Below, piece after piece: positions 1 through 8,728 of a stretch of 45,213 nt of DNA. Source of the DNA: Candidatus Poribacteria bacterium (GTDB lineage: Bacteria; Poribacteria; WGA-4E; UBA9662); assembly GCA_002729015.1 (NCBI GenBank), contig PBVO01000134.1, positions 20,621 to 65,833 on the forward strand. Reading direction: 5' to 3'. A program made the translations under genes and the position numbers. The number at the start of each line of letters is the position of its first letter. The stretch's first letter is position 1. The notes beneath the pieces are model-generated. The model searched no databases, was not told the DNA's origin, and saw nothing but the letters and a program-made list of their open reading frames with translations.

Positions 1-19
1 TAAACAGGAGAAATAATCG

Positions 20-871
20 ATGCAAGATCAGATAGAAATTTTGCTGTGGCCTACAGGCTTACCAACCGGTGCGCGAACTATCCCTACCAGACAAATTGAA
101 AAACTGAGAGACGAAGAAACCGATGAACACTTGACATTCGTTGACGAACCAACACTGACAGTATATTTCGCTCCTGAGGAGAAAAACAATGGTTGTTGCG
201 TAATTATTTGTCCCGGTGGTGGCTATAATATTTTAGCTTGGCCGAAAGAAGGTATCGAATTGGCTGAATGGTTTAACAATTTTGGAGTCACTGCTGTAGT
301 ATTAAAATACCGTGTACCCCGCCGAAATCCTGACAAACCACACTGGGAACCGTTGCAAGATGGGCAAAGAGCGATGCGCATAGTGCGGCAAAACGCGAGT
401 CAGTGGAATATTGATATCAGTCGAATTGGCCTACTCGGTTTTTCTGCTGGAGGTCATCTTGCTTTGATGGTTGGAACTCAACACGGTATGGATAGCTATA
501 ACCAAGTTGATTCTGCAGATATTCTTAGTTCGCGCCCTGATTTTCTATGTCCTATCTATGCAGCCTATCTAGGTCCCAATTACCGAGATGATATACCAGA
601 GCTCGGTGATTTAGTCAAAATTGACAGCGATACGCCACCCACATTTATGTCTGTTACTTTGGATGACGACTATCGAGGAGTACAAGCCGGATTGCTAATG
701 GGTGAATTCAAACGTGCAGATGTTGCAGCAGAAGCTCATATTTACGCAATTGGTGGTCATGGATACGGAATTCGCCCTTCTGTTAACCCAGTTTCAAATT
801 GGCACTGGCGTCTGAAGGAATGGATGAAAGCACAAGGATTTCTGCAGGCATCTGCCATTAGCTCAAAATAA
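20..871 (+). CDS. alpha/beta hydrolase, acetyl-xylan-esterase/carboxylesterase-like
   Basis: A 283-residue alpha/beta-hydrolase of the BD-FAE/acetylesterase type. An oxyanion-hole motif CPGGGY lies at residues 64-69 and the nucleophile elbow GFSAGGH at 140-146, giving Ser142. An acidic stretch (TLDDDY, about residue 213) and GGHGYG (about 244) can supply Asp and His of the triad. No signal peptide is visible, so it is probably cytoplasmic and would act on small acylated compounds, perhaps deacetylating sugars; the substrate cannot be told from sequence. The ATG has a good ribosome-binding site (AGGAGA) about 9 nt upstream. The stop is followed 2 nt later by the next gene, indicating cotranscription. 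The window opens with TAA, possibly the stop of an upstream gene. Confidence 0.85.
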   Translation: MQDQIEILLWPTGLPTGARTIPTRQIEKLRDEETDEHLTFVDEPTLTVYFAPEEKNNGCCVIICPGGGYNILAWPKEGIELAEWFNNFGVTAVVLKYRVPRRNPDKPHWEPLQDGQRAMRIVRQNASQWNIDISRIGLLGFSAGGHLALMVGTQHGMDSYNQVDSADILSSRPDFLCPIYAAYLGPNYRDDIPELGDLVKIDSDTPPTFMSVTLDDDYRGVQAGLLMGEFKRADVAAEAHIYAIGGHGYGIRPSVNPVSNWHWRLKEWMKAQGFLQASAISSK

Positions 872-873
872 AG

Positions 874-2760
874 ATGTCGTCCCGTATTCGTTGGCTTACA
901 GTCATTCTGATTGTTATTGCAGTACCAGTCAACTGCTGGTGGGTAACCGCTTCACTCGTTTATGGTGGATCTAGTCCCACACAGATTTCGCTTTATTTTA
1001 ATGCTATATTCTCGCTGTTAATCTTAATTACAATCAATGGCTTAGTCAATTGGTTCCGACCAGACCAACGAATTTTTAATCGAGCTGAACTCCTAACGAT
1101 TTACACCTGTATTTCAGTTAGTTCTGGTTTAGCTGGTGTCGACCGAATGATGGTTTTAGCCCCATTAATTGGGCACGCTCATTGGTTTGCAAGTCCTGAA
1201 AACGACTGGGCTAGTTTGTTTCATCATTATATTCCCTCTTGGCTTTCGATTAGCAACAAACATATTCTGGAAGGTTACTACAAAGGGTTCTCTGATTTTT
1301 ACATCTGGCCTAATTTGGTGGCTTGGTTCCCAATAGTATTCTGGTGGAGTTTGTTTCTACTAGTACTACATCTGGTTATGTTGTGTATCAATGTTATCCT
1401 TCGCAAGCAGTGGGTCGAATCGGAAAAACTCAGCTATCCTATCATACAATTGCCAATAGAAATGAGTAACCGTAGATTTTTCAAGTTGGGCTGGATGTGG
1501 ATTGGTTTGGTTTTTGGTTTGACTATCAATTTGATTAATGGTCTTAATTTTTTGTTTCCTCATGTTCCAAGTTTAGGTGGTAAGCTTTATGATTTGGGAC
1601 AGGTGTTTACCGAAAGACCCTGGAATGCTATTGGTTGGAGTCCAATTGCAGTGTTTCCTTTTGGTGTGGGGTTATCATTTTTTATTCCTCTGGATTTGTC
1701 ATTTTCATGTTGGGTTTTTTGGCTGATTTGGCGACTCGAGCGTGTTACAGGAGCGATGATGGGCTGGAAGAGTCTACCTCGTTTCCCATATGAACCTGAA
1801 CAGTCACACGGAGCATATATCGGTTTGTGTGTTTTTGCCATCTGGATGAGCAGACACCATTTGAAAAGAGTCCTTCTGTCCTGCTTTAAACCAGATAATG
1901 TTTTAGTGAGGCACCAAAACATACCAGTCAACTCATATAAAATAGCTCTCAGTGGATTAATATTTGGTGGCGTTTTCATTGTCATATTTTGTCTAAAAAT
2001 GCAGATGTCGATTGGTATTATCCTCTTTTTCTTTGCCATTTGGTTTTCTATTGGAGTTGCCATTACACGCCTGAGGGCAGAATTAGGTTCTCCTGTTCAT
2101 GATTTACATTTTATTGGTCCAGACGAAATTTTGCCTAGTCTGATTGGAACTCGTCGCATTGGAGCCAGTAATTTAGTGAGTTTTTCATACCTATACGTTT
2201 TGAACCGAGCACATCGTTCTCATGCAATGCCACATCAATTGGAGGGGTTCAAAATCGCCGAGATTGTACGTACTCCCCTAATCCATTTAGTAATATTAAT
2301 GTCCTTAGCTTCGTTACTAGGCGTAGTAGCTTCTTTTGTGTTTTTTCTTACTTCTTCTTATAAAATTGGAGCTAGGATTTGGTTTGCTAACGAATCTTTC
2401 CGAAGATTGGAAGGATGGCTAACGACTATGCCTTCGGCCGACTTTCCTGCTATTGTCTTCGTCTCTTTTGGTTTTATTGGAACAATTTTATTGTCACTAC
2501 TAAGAATGAGATTTTTATGGTGGAATTTACATCCTGTCGGATACGCTATATCCGGTAGTTGGGCAATAAATCCAATGATCGGGTCTATTTTCGTAGGTTG
2601 GTTATTCAAATGGATTGTATTGAAGCGTGGAGGAAAACGCTGGCATTCTGCAGCCGTTCCTCTTTTTCTAGGTGTTATCTTAGGTGAATTTTTAGGTGGT
2701 ACTCTATGGAGTATATTAGGAATTGCTAAACAAAAGCCAATGTACCGATTCCAATTCTAA
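874..2760 (+). CDS. polytopic membrane protein, DUF6785/DUF6784-like
   Basis: A 628-residue integral membrane protein with about a dozen hydrophobic segments spread over its length. The first is at residues 8-28 and there is a long soluble stretch around 225-340. The segment WVESEKLSYPIIQLPIEM (about residues 179-196), with its E-[KR]-L-[ST]-[YF]-P pattern, recalls the DUF6785/DUF6784 proteins common in Poribacteria, Armatimonadota and Planctomycetes, and more distantly oligopeptide-transporter-type permeases. That link is from memory of the families, and transport is inferred only from topology. The start 2 nt after the hydrolase stop suggests one transcript. No substrate can be named. Confidence 0.75.
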   Translation: MSSRIRWLTVILIVIAVPVNCWWVTASLVYGGSSPTQISLYFNAIFSLLILITINGLVNWFRPDQRIFNRAELLTIYTCISVSSGLAGVDRMMVLAPLIGHAHWFASPENDWASLFHHYIPSWLSISNKHILEGYYKGFSDFYIWPNLVAWFPIVFWWSLFLLVLHLVMLCINVILRKQWVESEKLSYPIIQLPIEMSNRRFFKLGWMWIGLVFGLTINLINGLNFLFPHVPSLGGKLYDLGQVFTERPWNAIGWSPIAVFPFGVGLSFFIPLDLSFSCWVFWLIWRLERVTGAMMGWKSLPRFPYEPEQSHGAYIGLCVFAIWMSRHHLKRVLLSCFKPDNVLVRHQNIPVNSYKIALSGLIFGGVFIVIFCLKMQMSIGIILFFFAIWFSIGVAITRLRAELGSPVHDLHFIGPDEILPSLIGTRRIGASNLVSFSYLYVLNRAHRSHAMPHQLEGFKIAEIVRTPLIHLVILMSLASLLGVVASFVFFLTSSYKIGARIWFANESFRRLEGWLTTMPSADFPAIVFVSFGFIGTILLSLLRMRFLWWNLHPVGYAISGSWAINPMIGSIFVGWLFKWIVLKRGGKRWHSAAVPLFLGVILGEFLGGTLWSILGIAKQKPMYRFQF

Positions 2761-2761
2761 T

Positions 2762-4417
2762 GTGAAATACCTTTTTCATGTAATGGCGATTTCTGGTTTA
2801 TTAATATGCTTTATTAGTACTGGCCTATGCGAAATAGAAAAATCAACGGTCATTTTTACTGATGTCACCCAAACAGCAGGTTTGGAGTTCAAACATCATA
2901 ATGCCAAGAGTACAAATAGGCATATTTTTGAAACGATGGGATCTGGTGCTTGTTTTCTAGACTACAATAATGATGGGTTTTTGGACATATATTTGATCCA
3001 AAGTGGTAAGCCAAATACTCTTGACCAAAATTTGGCCAATCAACTGTACCAAAATAATACTGATGGAACATTTACTAATGTTACGAGTCAATCAGGCATT
3101 GGAGACAGAAGTTGTGGAATGGGAGTGGCCGTAGGAGACTTTGATAATGATGGGTGGAGTGATATTTATGTTTCAAACTTCGGAGCTAATATACTATACC
3201 GAAATCAAGGGGATGGGACTTTTAAAGATGTAACTAAATCTGCACAAGTTGGCAATAATGATTGGAGTTGTAGTTGTGCTTTTTTTGATTACGACTTAGA
3301 TGGTGATCTTGATCTATACGTGGTTAATTACATTATCTATGACACATCATTGGAAACGTGTACTAATCGTAAAACAGGTGAAATCGAATATTGCCACCCT
3401 CGTAATTTTCGGCCGGCCAAAGACATACTTTATAGAAATAATGGAGACAGCACCTTTACCGACGTCAGTAAAGCTGCTGGCGCTTATGCTTCAATACCTT
3501 GCCGAGGTTTAGGAATAGCAGTTGCCGATATTGATCATAACGGTTATCCTGATCTTTACATAGCTAATGATACAGACCAAAATTTTTTATATCTCAATCG
3601 AAAAGGCGAATTTCGCGATATTGCCTTCGTATCTGGAACGGCTCTAAATAAAGAGGGAGTACGTGAAGGAGGAATGGGAGTCGACATTGCTGATTATAAT
3701 GGAGATGGGTGGCCTGATATATTTGTAACCAACACTGAGACGAATACCCTGTACCGTAGCCATGGAGATGGTACGTTTACTGATGTCAGCGATGACAGTG
3801 GTTTGGGTGGTATTACAGCTGACTTAGTCGGTTTTGGCACGCAATTCCTGGATTATGACAATGACGGTGATCTAGACATTTTTGTTGCCAATGGTGAAGT
3901 GCAAGACAAAATAGATCGCGAGTCTGGTCGATCAATCTATCCACAAAGAGACCAGCTTTATCGAAAAAATGCAGATAACACCTATACAGAGGTTTCAACT
4001 GGTTCTGGAGATTACTTTTCACGTCAGTATGTTGGTCGAGGTGTAGCATTTGGTGATTACGATAATGATGGGGACACAGACCTTCTGGTAACAAATTGCA
4101 ATCAAAAACCGGTTTTGCTAAGAAATGATGGTGGTAACCGAAAGAACTGGTTGTCGATCAAACTAGTTGGTCAAAAAAGTAACCGATCTGCTATTGGAGC
4201 ACGTGTTCTGTTGACGTGCAAAAATCGTGTTCAGTTGGCTGAGGTAAGAAGTACGGCCAGCTACTTATCATCTCATGACCGACGAATCATATTCGGTTTA
4301 GACCAAAATTATCGCGTTCACAAACTCGACATTTTTTGGCCTAGTGGTATTCAACAAACAAGACGGAACCTGTCGGTTAATCAATTACTCAAAATTGTGG
4401 AACCTCTGGAGGAGTGA
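2762..4417 (+). CDS. secreted FG-GAP/VCBS repeat protein with C-terminal ASPIC/UnbV domain
   Basis: A secreted protein of about 550 residues. The best start is a GTG immediately after the preceding stop, giving a signal peptide (MKYLFHVMAISGLLICF...) ending near residue 23. Most of the mature protein is FG-GAP/VCBS repeats carrying Ca-binding D-x-[DN]-x-[DN]-G loops (DYNNDGF, DFDNDGW, DYDLDGD, DIDHNGY, DYNGDGW, DYDNDGD), which should form a beta-propeller. The last 90 residues (NWLSIKLVG ... LDIFWPSG) match the ASPIC/UnbV domain that often caps such propellers. These proteins are exported and thought to bind ligands or adhere; a precise function is unknown. No ribosome-binding site is evident, so translation probably couples to the upstream gene. 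Confidence 0.85.
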   Translation: MKYLFHVMAISGLLICFISTGLCEIEKSTVIFTDVTQTAGLEFKHHNAKSTNRHIFETMGSGACFLDYNNDGFLDIYLIQSGKPNTLDQNLANQLYQNNTDGTFTNVTSQSGIGDRSCGMGVAVGDFDNDGWSDIYVSNFGANILYRNQGDGTFKDVTKSAQVGNNDWSCSCAFFDYDLDGDLDLYVVNYIIYDTSLETCTNRKTGEIEYCHPRNFRPAKDILYRNNGDSTFTDVSKAAGAYASIPCRGLGIAVADIDHNGYPDLYIANDTDQNFLYLNRKGEFRDIAFVSGTALNKEGVREGGMGVDIADYNGDGWPDIFVTNTETNTLYRSHGDGTFTDVSDDSGLGGITADLVGFGTQFLDYDNDGDLDIFVANGEVQDKIDRESGRSIYPQRDQLYRKNADNTYTEVSTGSGDYFSRQYVGRGVAFGDYDNDGDTDLLVTNCNQKPVLLRNDGGNRKNWLSIKLVGQKSNRSAIGARVLLTCKNRVQLAEVRSTASYLSSHDRRIIFGLDQNYRVHKLDIFWPSGIQQTRRNLSVNQLLKIVEPLEE

Positions 4418-4418
4418 G

Positions 4419-5516
4419 ATGGTCGATGTCAGAAAAGTAGTGTGTTTTCTATTGTTTTTTCAGCTCTTACCAGTTATCGCAACCCAGTCAACAGTTGAAC
4501 AAGTCAACCTTCTAATTAAACAATTATCGAGTAAAAAACCTTCAATCCGTAGTCAAGCAGCCAAACAACTGGCCGAATTTGGTTCGCAAGCTCAACCTGC
4601 AGTATACCCATTGATTGAAGCCTTACAAGATTCATCAATTATCGTACGACGAAATGTCGCCTTGGCATTGGGAAAAATTGGTATCGGAGCTGGTGAATCA
4701 ATACCTACGTTGGTGCAACTTTTGGATGATCGAGACTGGACGGTTAGAGCAAACGTGGCTTTTGCTCTGGGCAATATGGGTGAGGCTTCGGTGTCAGCTA
4801 TACCTAAATTAATTCAACTAATTGAAGATGTTAATTGGGAAGTTTGCGCTAATGCTATAAAATCACTAGGCCAAATAGGTCCAATCGCTCATTCGGCTGT
4901 TCCAGTCTTAAGAACTTCTTTACGTAGTGAAAATGAAATAGTACGTAACAATTCGATTCTGGCCTTGGCTGAAATTGGCTTAGCTTCTGTACCTGTTCTA
5001 ATAGAGGCATTAAGTGATAAAGACAGATTAGTACGTCGTGCTGCAGCATTTTCTTTGAGTCGTATTAGTCAACTCCCACCAACTGCTATCGAAGCTTTAA
5101 AAGAAAAACTGAGAGACCCGGAGGATAGTGTCAAGTTATCAGTAGCTGTAGTTTTAGCTGTGATTGATCCTATTAACCAAGAATTAACACTTCCTATTAT
5201 TGAAAAATCCTGTTTCAGCAAAGATAAATTCACTAGCGATTTTGCCATATATAGTCTAAAACGAATACAGCAACAAAACCATCTGATTGAAGAGCAAGTT
5301 GATATGTTGATCCAAAAATTACAACACCAACAAGCATCTCAACGTTATAAGGCTGTTATCACCCTAATACAAATGGGGCCAAAAATTGGGGTCGAGACTG
5401 ATCGTGTAGTAAACATACTATCCACTAAAATTGATGATGAAGACCAAAAGGTACGTACAGCAATCATAACAGCATTAGAAATTTTAGGTTCAGGATTCCA
5501 AGCGCCAGATAAATAA
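4419..5516 (+). CDS. exported HEAT-repeat protein
   Basis: A 365-residue protein with an N-terminal signal peptide (VCFLLFFQLLPVIA, residues 8-21) followed by about eight HEAT/PBS-lyase-type alpha-helical repeats. The repeating pattern is VPxLIxALxDxxxxVRxxAAxALxxI. The ATG is chosen because it sits 6-8 nt behind GGAGGA, which overlaps the end of the previous gene; the upstream in-frame codons would remove the signal-peptide character. The stop/start spacing is 1 nt, so it is coupled to the FG-GAP gene. HEAT solenoids are protein-interaction scaffolds and no enzymatic motif is present. It ends the first plus-strand operon; a hairpin follows at 5589. Confidence 0.8.
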   Translation: MVDVRKVVCFLLFFQLLPVIATQSTVEQVNLLIKQLSSKKPSIRSQAAKQLAEFGSQAQPAVYPLIEALQDSSIIVRRNVALALGKIGIGAGESIPTLVQLLDDRDWTVRANVAFALGNMGEASVSAIPKLIQLIEDVNWEVCANAIKSLGQIGPIAHSAVPVLRTSLRSENEIVRNNSILALAEIGLASVPVLIEALSDKDRLVRRAAAFSLSRISQLPPTAIEALKEKLRDPEDSVKLSVAVVLAVIDPINQELTLPIIEKSCFSKDKFTSDFAIYSLKRIQQQNHLIEEQVDMLIQKLQHQQASQRYKAVITLIQMGPKIGVETDRVVNILSTKIDDEDQKVRTAIITALEILGSGFQAPDK

Positions 5517-5588
5517 AAACAGATTTGTGCCCAATTTTCCGCCTTCGGCCTGCTTAAAATTAAGGCAACCTGAATAATTTTAACCCAA

Positions 5589-5610
5589 ACTCCTGATTCC
5601 AATCAGGAGT
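5589..5610. repeat. perfect inverted repeat between HEAT gene and urtA
   Basis: Arms at 5589-5598 and 5601-5610 are perfectly complementary (ACTCCTGATT/AATCAGGAGT) around CC. It lies 73 nt after the HEAT stop and about 17 nt upstream of the sigma-54-like element. There is no T-run, so it is not a standard intrinsic terminator. It could be an operator or the end of the upstream transcript. Confidence 0.5.
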
Positions 5611-5626
5611 CTAACACAATTTGATA

Positions 5627-5643
5627 TTGGCATTTGTCTTGCT
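5627..5643 (+). promoter_or_regulatory. sigma-54-type (-24/-12) promoter for the urt operon
   Basis: The sequence TTGGCATTTGTCTTGCT matches the RpoN consensus TGGCACG-N4-TTGCW at all invariant positions. GG is at 5629-5630 and GC at 5641-5642, with exactly 10 nt between them. Transcription would start near 5654, leaving a leader of about 60 nt before urtA. Sigma-54 control is typical of nitrogen-scavenging genes, which fits a urea importer. No rpoN or enhancer-binding protein is in this window. Confidence 0.6.
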
Positions 5644-5715
5644 CCTTCGAACCTTGCAGAATTGGTTTTCTGTGAGATTGACCGAACTATATTTGATTTG
5701 AAGGAGCATGTATCA

Positions 5716-7083
5716 ATGATTTCGTTCTTACAAAGAATAGCTAATTTACGAATACTTCCCTTAACACTCTTCTTATTTTTCATGGTGTTTTTTTCATCCA
5801 CCTTGTCAGTTTCTTATGCCGGTGGGCATGAATCAGTTAAAGTTGGTGTTCTCCATTCGCTAAGCGGAACCATGGCAATTTCTGAGACCTCTCTCAAGGA
5901 CGTCGTACTGATGGCAGTAGAAGAGATTAACGAAGCAGGTGGAGTCTTAGGAAAAAAAATAGAACCTGTCGTCGTAGATCCAGCTTCTGACTGGCCCTTA
6001 TTTGCTGAAAAGGCCAAGCAATTGTTAACCGAGGATAAGGTGGCCGTAACTTTTGGCTGCTGGACTTCTGTTAGCCGAAAGTCTTGTTTGCCTGTCTTTG
6101 AAGAGCATAATGGTTTGTTATTTTACCCAGTTCAATACGAAGGTGAAGAGCAATCTTTGAATGTTTTTTATACTGCAGCTTCACCTAATCAGCAACTTGT
6201 TCCAGCTGCTGAATACATGATCAAAGAAATGGAAATGGAAAAATTCTATCTCCTTGGTACTGATTACGTATTTCCGCGAACCGCTAATAAAGTACTGAAG
6301 GCTTATCTAAAAGCACAAGGTGTACCTGATGAAAATATTCGTGAAGAGTACACACCATTCCACCATCAAGACTATCAAACCATCGTATCCAAAGTTAAAG
6401 AGTTCGCTGCAGATGGAAACGCCTGCATTTTGTCGACCATCAATGGTGATAGTAATGTTCCTTTCTACAAAGAATTTGCAAATCAAGGCTTAACCTCAGA
6501 CGATTGTCCAATCATGGCTTTCTCGGTAGCTGAAGACGAACTACGGGCAATGGATGTTCCTCCTCTCGTCGGTCACTTGGCTGCGTGGAATTACTTCCAG
6601 AGTATCGATACCCCTGAAAACAAAGCCTTTGTTGATGATTTCAAATCCTATTGTGAAAAAACAGGTTTGCCTGGGGGAAAAAGTCGTGTCACCGACGACC
6701 CAATAGAAGCTGCATATTTCGGCGTTTATGTGTGGAAAGCCGCGGTCGAAAAAGCTGGATCCTTCGAAGTTGATAAAGTTCGGAATGCTGTTTATGGTTT
6801 AGAGTTCGATGCTCCGGGTGGCAAAAAGAAAATGCATGAATCGAATCAGCACACTTTAAAGCCAGTATATATTGGTGAAATTTTGACCGATGGACAGTTT
6901 GATATCGTAGCTGAATTTAATGACGGTGATTTGGTGGTTCCAGACTCCTACAGTAGTTATCTCTGGCCAGACGGTAATTACCCAAAGCCAACCCCGGAAG
7001 CAAAATACAAAGAGCTTCAATCTACATGTTGTAATTGGCCAACCTGCTGCAAAAGTGGCAAGCATGACCATGACCACCATTAA
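5716..7083 (+). CDS. urtA: urea ABC transporter substrate-binding protein UrtA
   Basis: A 455-residue periplasmic binding protein of the urea/short-chain amide family. A signal peptide (residues 1-35, ending VSYAGG) precedes [16 protein letters not shown], the hallmark start of UrtA/AmiC-like type I binding proteins. Other family motifs are [35 protein letters not shown] and [10 protein letters not shown]. The start was placed at the ATG 9 nt behind AAGGAG; an upstream in-frame GTG/ATG region is leader. The mature protein would deliver urea to UrtBC. The last 20 or so residues are unusual: two CC pairs (TCCN, TCCK) and a final HDHDHH, which look metal-binding. First gene of the operon, preceded by a sigma-54-like promoter. 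Confidence 0.93.
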   Translation: MISFLQRIANLRILPLTLFLFFMVFFSSTLSVSYAGGHESVKVGVLHSLSGTMAISETSLKDVVLMAVEEINEAGGVLGKKIEPVVVDPASDWPLFAEKAKQLLTEDKVAVTFGCWTSVSRKSCLPVFEEHNGLLFYPVQYEGEEQSLNVFYTAASPNQQLVPAAEYMIKEMEMEKFYLLGTDYVFPRTANKVLKAYLKAQGVPDENIREEYTPFHHQDYQTIVSKVKEFAADGNACILSTINGDSNVPFYKEFANQGLTSDDCPIMAFSVAEDELRAMDVPPLVGHLAAWNYFQSIDTPENKAFVDDFKSYCEKTGLPGGKSRVTDDPIEAAYFGVYVWKAAVEKAGSFEVDKVRNAVYGLEFDAPGGKKKMHESNQHTLKPVYIGEILTDGQFDIVAEFNDGDLVVPDSYSSYLWPDGNYPKPTPEAKYKELQSTCCNWPTCCKSGKHDHDHH

Positions 7084-7155
7084 ACTTTAGAAAATATATG
7101 TGATAGAGGGGTAGATAAAGAAATACTCTCCCTCTATTCATTTTGTTTTGACGAG

Positions 7156-7200
7156 GTTACGATACCTAGCCGATTGGGTATCGTAACTTTCTGCGTTTTG
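7156..7200 (+). terminator. hairpin between urtA and amt, likely intrinsic terminator or attenuator
   Basis: A perfect 11-bp stem (7156-7166 GTTACGATACC with 7177-7187) has a 10-nt loop and is followed by a T-rich stretch (TTTCTGCGTTTTGTTTTCC). Just upstream, ATAGAGGG/CCCTCTAT forms a second, weaker hairpin around 7105-7138. This would reduce read-through after urtA, allowing the binding protein to be made in excess over the permease. Confidence 0.6.
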
Positions 7201-7213
7201 TTTTCCTTTCTTC

Positions 7214-7243
7214 TAATGTAGTCCAGGGAGAGGTCCTACATTA
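7214..7243 (+). promoter_or_regulatory. inverted repeat in the amt leader
   Basis: TAATGTAG (7214-7221) and CTACATTA (7236-7243) are complementary 8-mers around a 14-nt purine-rich loop, about 58 nt upstream of the amt start. It could be an operator or a leader hairpin. No function is proven. Confidence 0.35.
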
Positions 7244-7300
7244 TGACTATTAACCTTTATTTTATTTGTGATTTTTTCACTGTCCCTAGGAGTAACAAAA

Positions 7301-8641
7301 ATGAAAAATCTAAGAATAACCAGTATTAATTTGCTAGTTATCTGTCTGATCTTTTTCTCGACAGTTTCATTATCGTTTGCCGAAGAATCGAAATTAGATT
7401 CAGGCGACACTGCATGGATGTTGGTGTCAGTTGCTTTAGTTTTATTCATGACAATACCTGGGTTAGCACTATTCTATGGTGGATTAGTCCGGAGTAAAAA
7501 CGTTTTGTCCGTTTTGATGCAATGTTTTGCTTTAACCGCCTTAATCACAATATTATGGGTTTTCTTCGGATATAGTCTGGCATTCGACACGACCGGTATG
7601 GTCGCAGGAACAACCAATCTTAATTCCTTCGTTGGTGGTCTTAGCAAGGCTTTTTTGAAAGGAATTGACTCGGAGACCTTGAGTGGATCCATCCCAGAAA
7701 TAGTGTTTGTAATGTTTCAACTCACTTTTGCTATTATTACCCCGGCATTGATTGCAGGTGCTTTTGCAGAGAGAATGAAATTTTCGGCTATGTTACTCTT
7801 TTCAGCCATTTGGTCATTAATTGTTTACGCACCTCTGTGTCATATGGCTTGGTCCGGGGAAGGATCATTTTTCTATGGCATTTTAGGAGCACATGATTTC
7901 GCAGGTGGAACGGTCGTTCACGTCAATGCTGGAATTGCCGCATTGGTTGCAACCCTTCTCGTTGGTAACAGACATGGGTATCCTAAAACACATATGCCAC
8001 CACATAGCTTAACCTTGACAGTGGTAGGAGCGTCGATGTTGTGGGTCGGGTGGTTCGGTTTTAATGCTGGTAGTGCTTTGGCCGCCGATGGTGCCGCTGG
8101 TATGGCCATGCTGGTAACACAAATTTCAACAGCTACTGCAGCTCTAACTTGGATTACTATCGAATGGGTTAAGCATGGGAAACCGAGTGTCTTGGGTATC
8201 GTAACAGGCGCAGTTGCAGGGTTAGTTGCAATCACTCCAGCTTCTGGATTTGTCGGCCCGATGGCGGCGGTTGCAATTGGCTTAGTTTCAGGTGTAGTCT
8301 GCTTTTGGGGCGCAACTAGCCTTAAACAGAGTCTTGGCTATGACGATTCTTTAGATGCTTTTGGTGTCCATGGCATCGGAGGTATAGTAGGCTGTCTTTT
8401 GACCGGAATTTTTGCCGCTCCAGAATTGGGTGGTACAGGCTTTGGTGAAGGAATTGATACGATTGGTCAACAGGTTTGGGCTCAATTCCTGAGTCTAGTA
8501 GTGACTGTTGTCTTTTCAGGTGTCCTTTCCTTCATAATTCTGAAAATTGTTGATGCTATTGTTGGCCTTCGAGTAGAGGAAGACGAAGAACTAGAGGGGC
8601 TAGATCTAGCTCTTCATGGCGAACGTGGGTACGACCTGTAA
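7301..8641 (+). CDS. amt: ammonium transporter, Amt/MEP/Rh family
   Basis: A 446-residue ammonium channel with an N-terminal signal-like segment and eleven predicted membrane helices. Visible family signatures are DTAWMLVSVALVLFMTIPGLALFYGGLVR at the start, GGTVVHVNAG (first pore histidine), DAFGVHGIGG (second pore histidine of the twin-His pair) and a C-terminal regulatory tail GLRVEEDEELEGLDLALHGE. The start is the ATG 8 nt behind TAGGAG. It sits inside the urea-transport operon between urtA and urtB and presumably recaptures ammonium or supplies nitrogen alongside urea. No PII (glnK) gene is next to it, although the C-terminal tail is the usual PII-responsive kind. Confidence 0.96.
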   Translation: MKNLRITSINLLVICLIFFSTVSLSFAEESKLDSGDTAWMLVSVALVLFMTIPGLALFYGGLVRSKNVLSVLMQCFALTALITILWVFFGYSLAFDTTGMVAGTTNLNSFVGGLSKAFLKGIDSETLSGSIPEIVFVMFQLTFAIITPALIAGAFAERMKFSAMLLFSAIWSLIVYAPLCHMAWSGEGSFFYGILGAHDFAGGTVVHVNAGIAALVATLLVGNRHGYPKTHMPPHSLTLTVVGASMLWVGWFGFNAGSALAADGAAGMAMLVTQISTATAALTWITIEWVKHGKPSVLGIVTGAVAGLVAITPASGFVGPMAAVAIGLVSGVVCFWGATSLKQSLGYDDSLDAFGVHGIGGIVGCLLTGIFAAPELGGTGFGEGIDTIGQQVWAQFLSLVVTVVFSGVLSFIILKIVDAIVGLRVEEDEELEGLDLALHGERGYDL

Positions 8642-8655
8642 AACGTAAAAATGAG

Positions 8656-8714
8656 ATTTGACTACTAGAGAGATTATCATGTCATTCTCAGAATATTCCT
8701 TCTAGTAGTCAAAT
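8656..8714 (+). repeat. 14-bp inverted repeat between amt and urtB
   Basis: Arms at 8656-8669 (ATTTGACTACTAGA) and 8701-8714 are perfectly complementary, with a 31-nt loop containing the palindrome GAATATTC. A moderately T-rich stretch (TCATTTTGTCCTTT) follows directly and runs into the urtB start at 8729. It could be an attenuating terminator or an mRNA stabilising/processing element between the two genes. Confidence 0.5.
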
Positions 8715-8728
8715 TCATTTTGTCCTTT

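Noticed and set aside
7918..8235. Long minus-strand open frame opposite amt (105 codons)
   Set aside because: It is a mirror of the well-supported amt gene, with low-complexity Ala/Thr/Pro composition and no ribosome-binding site.
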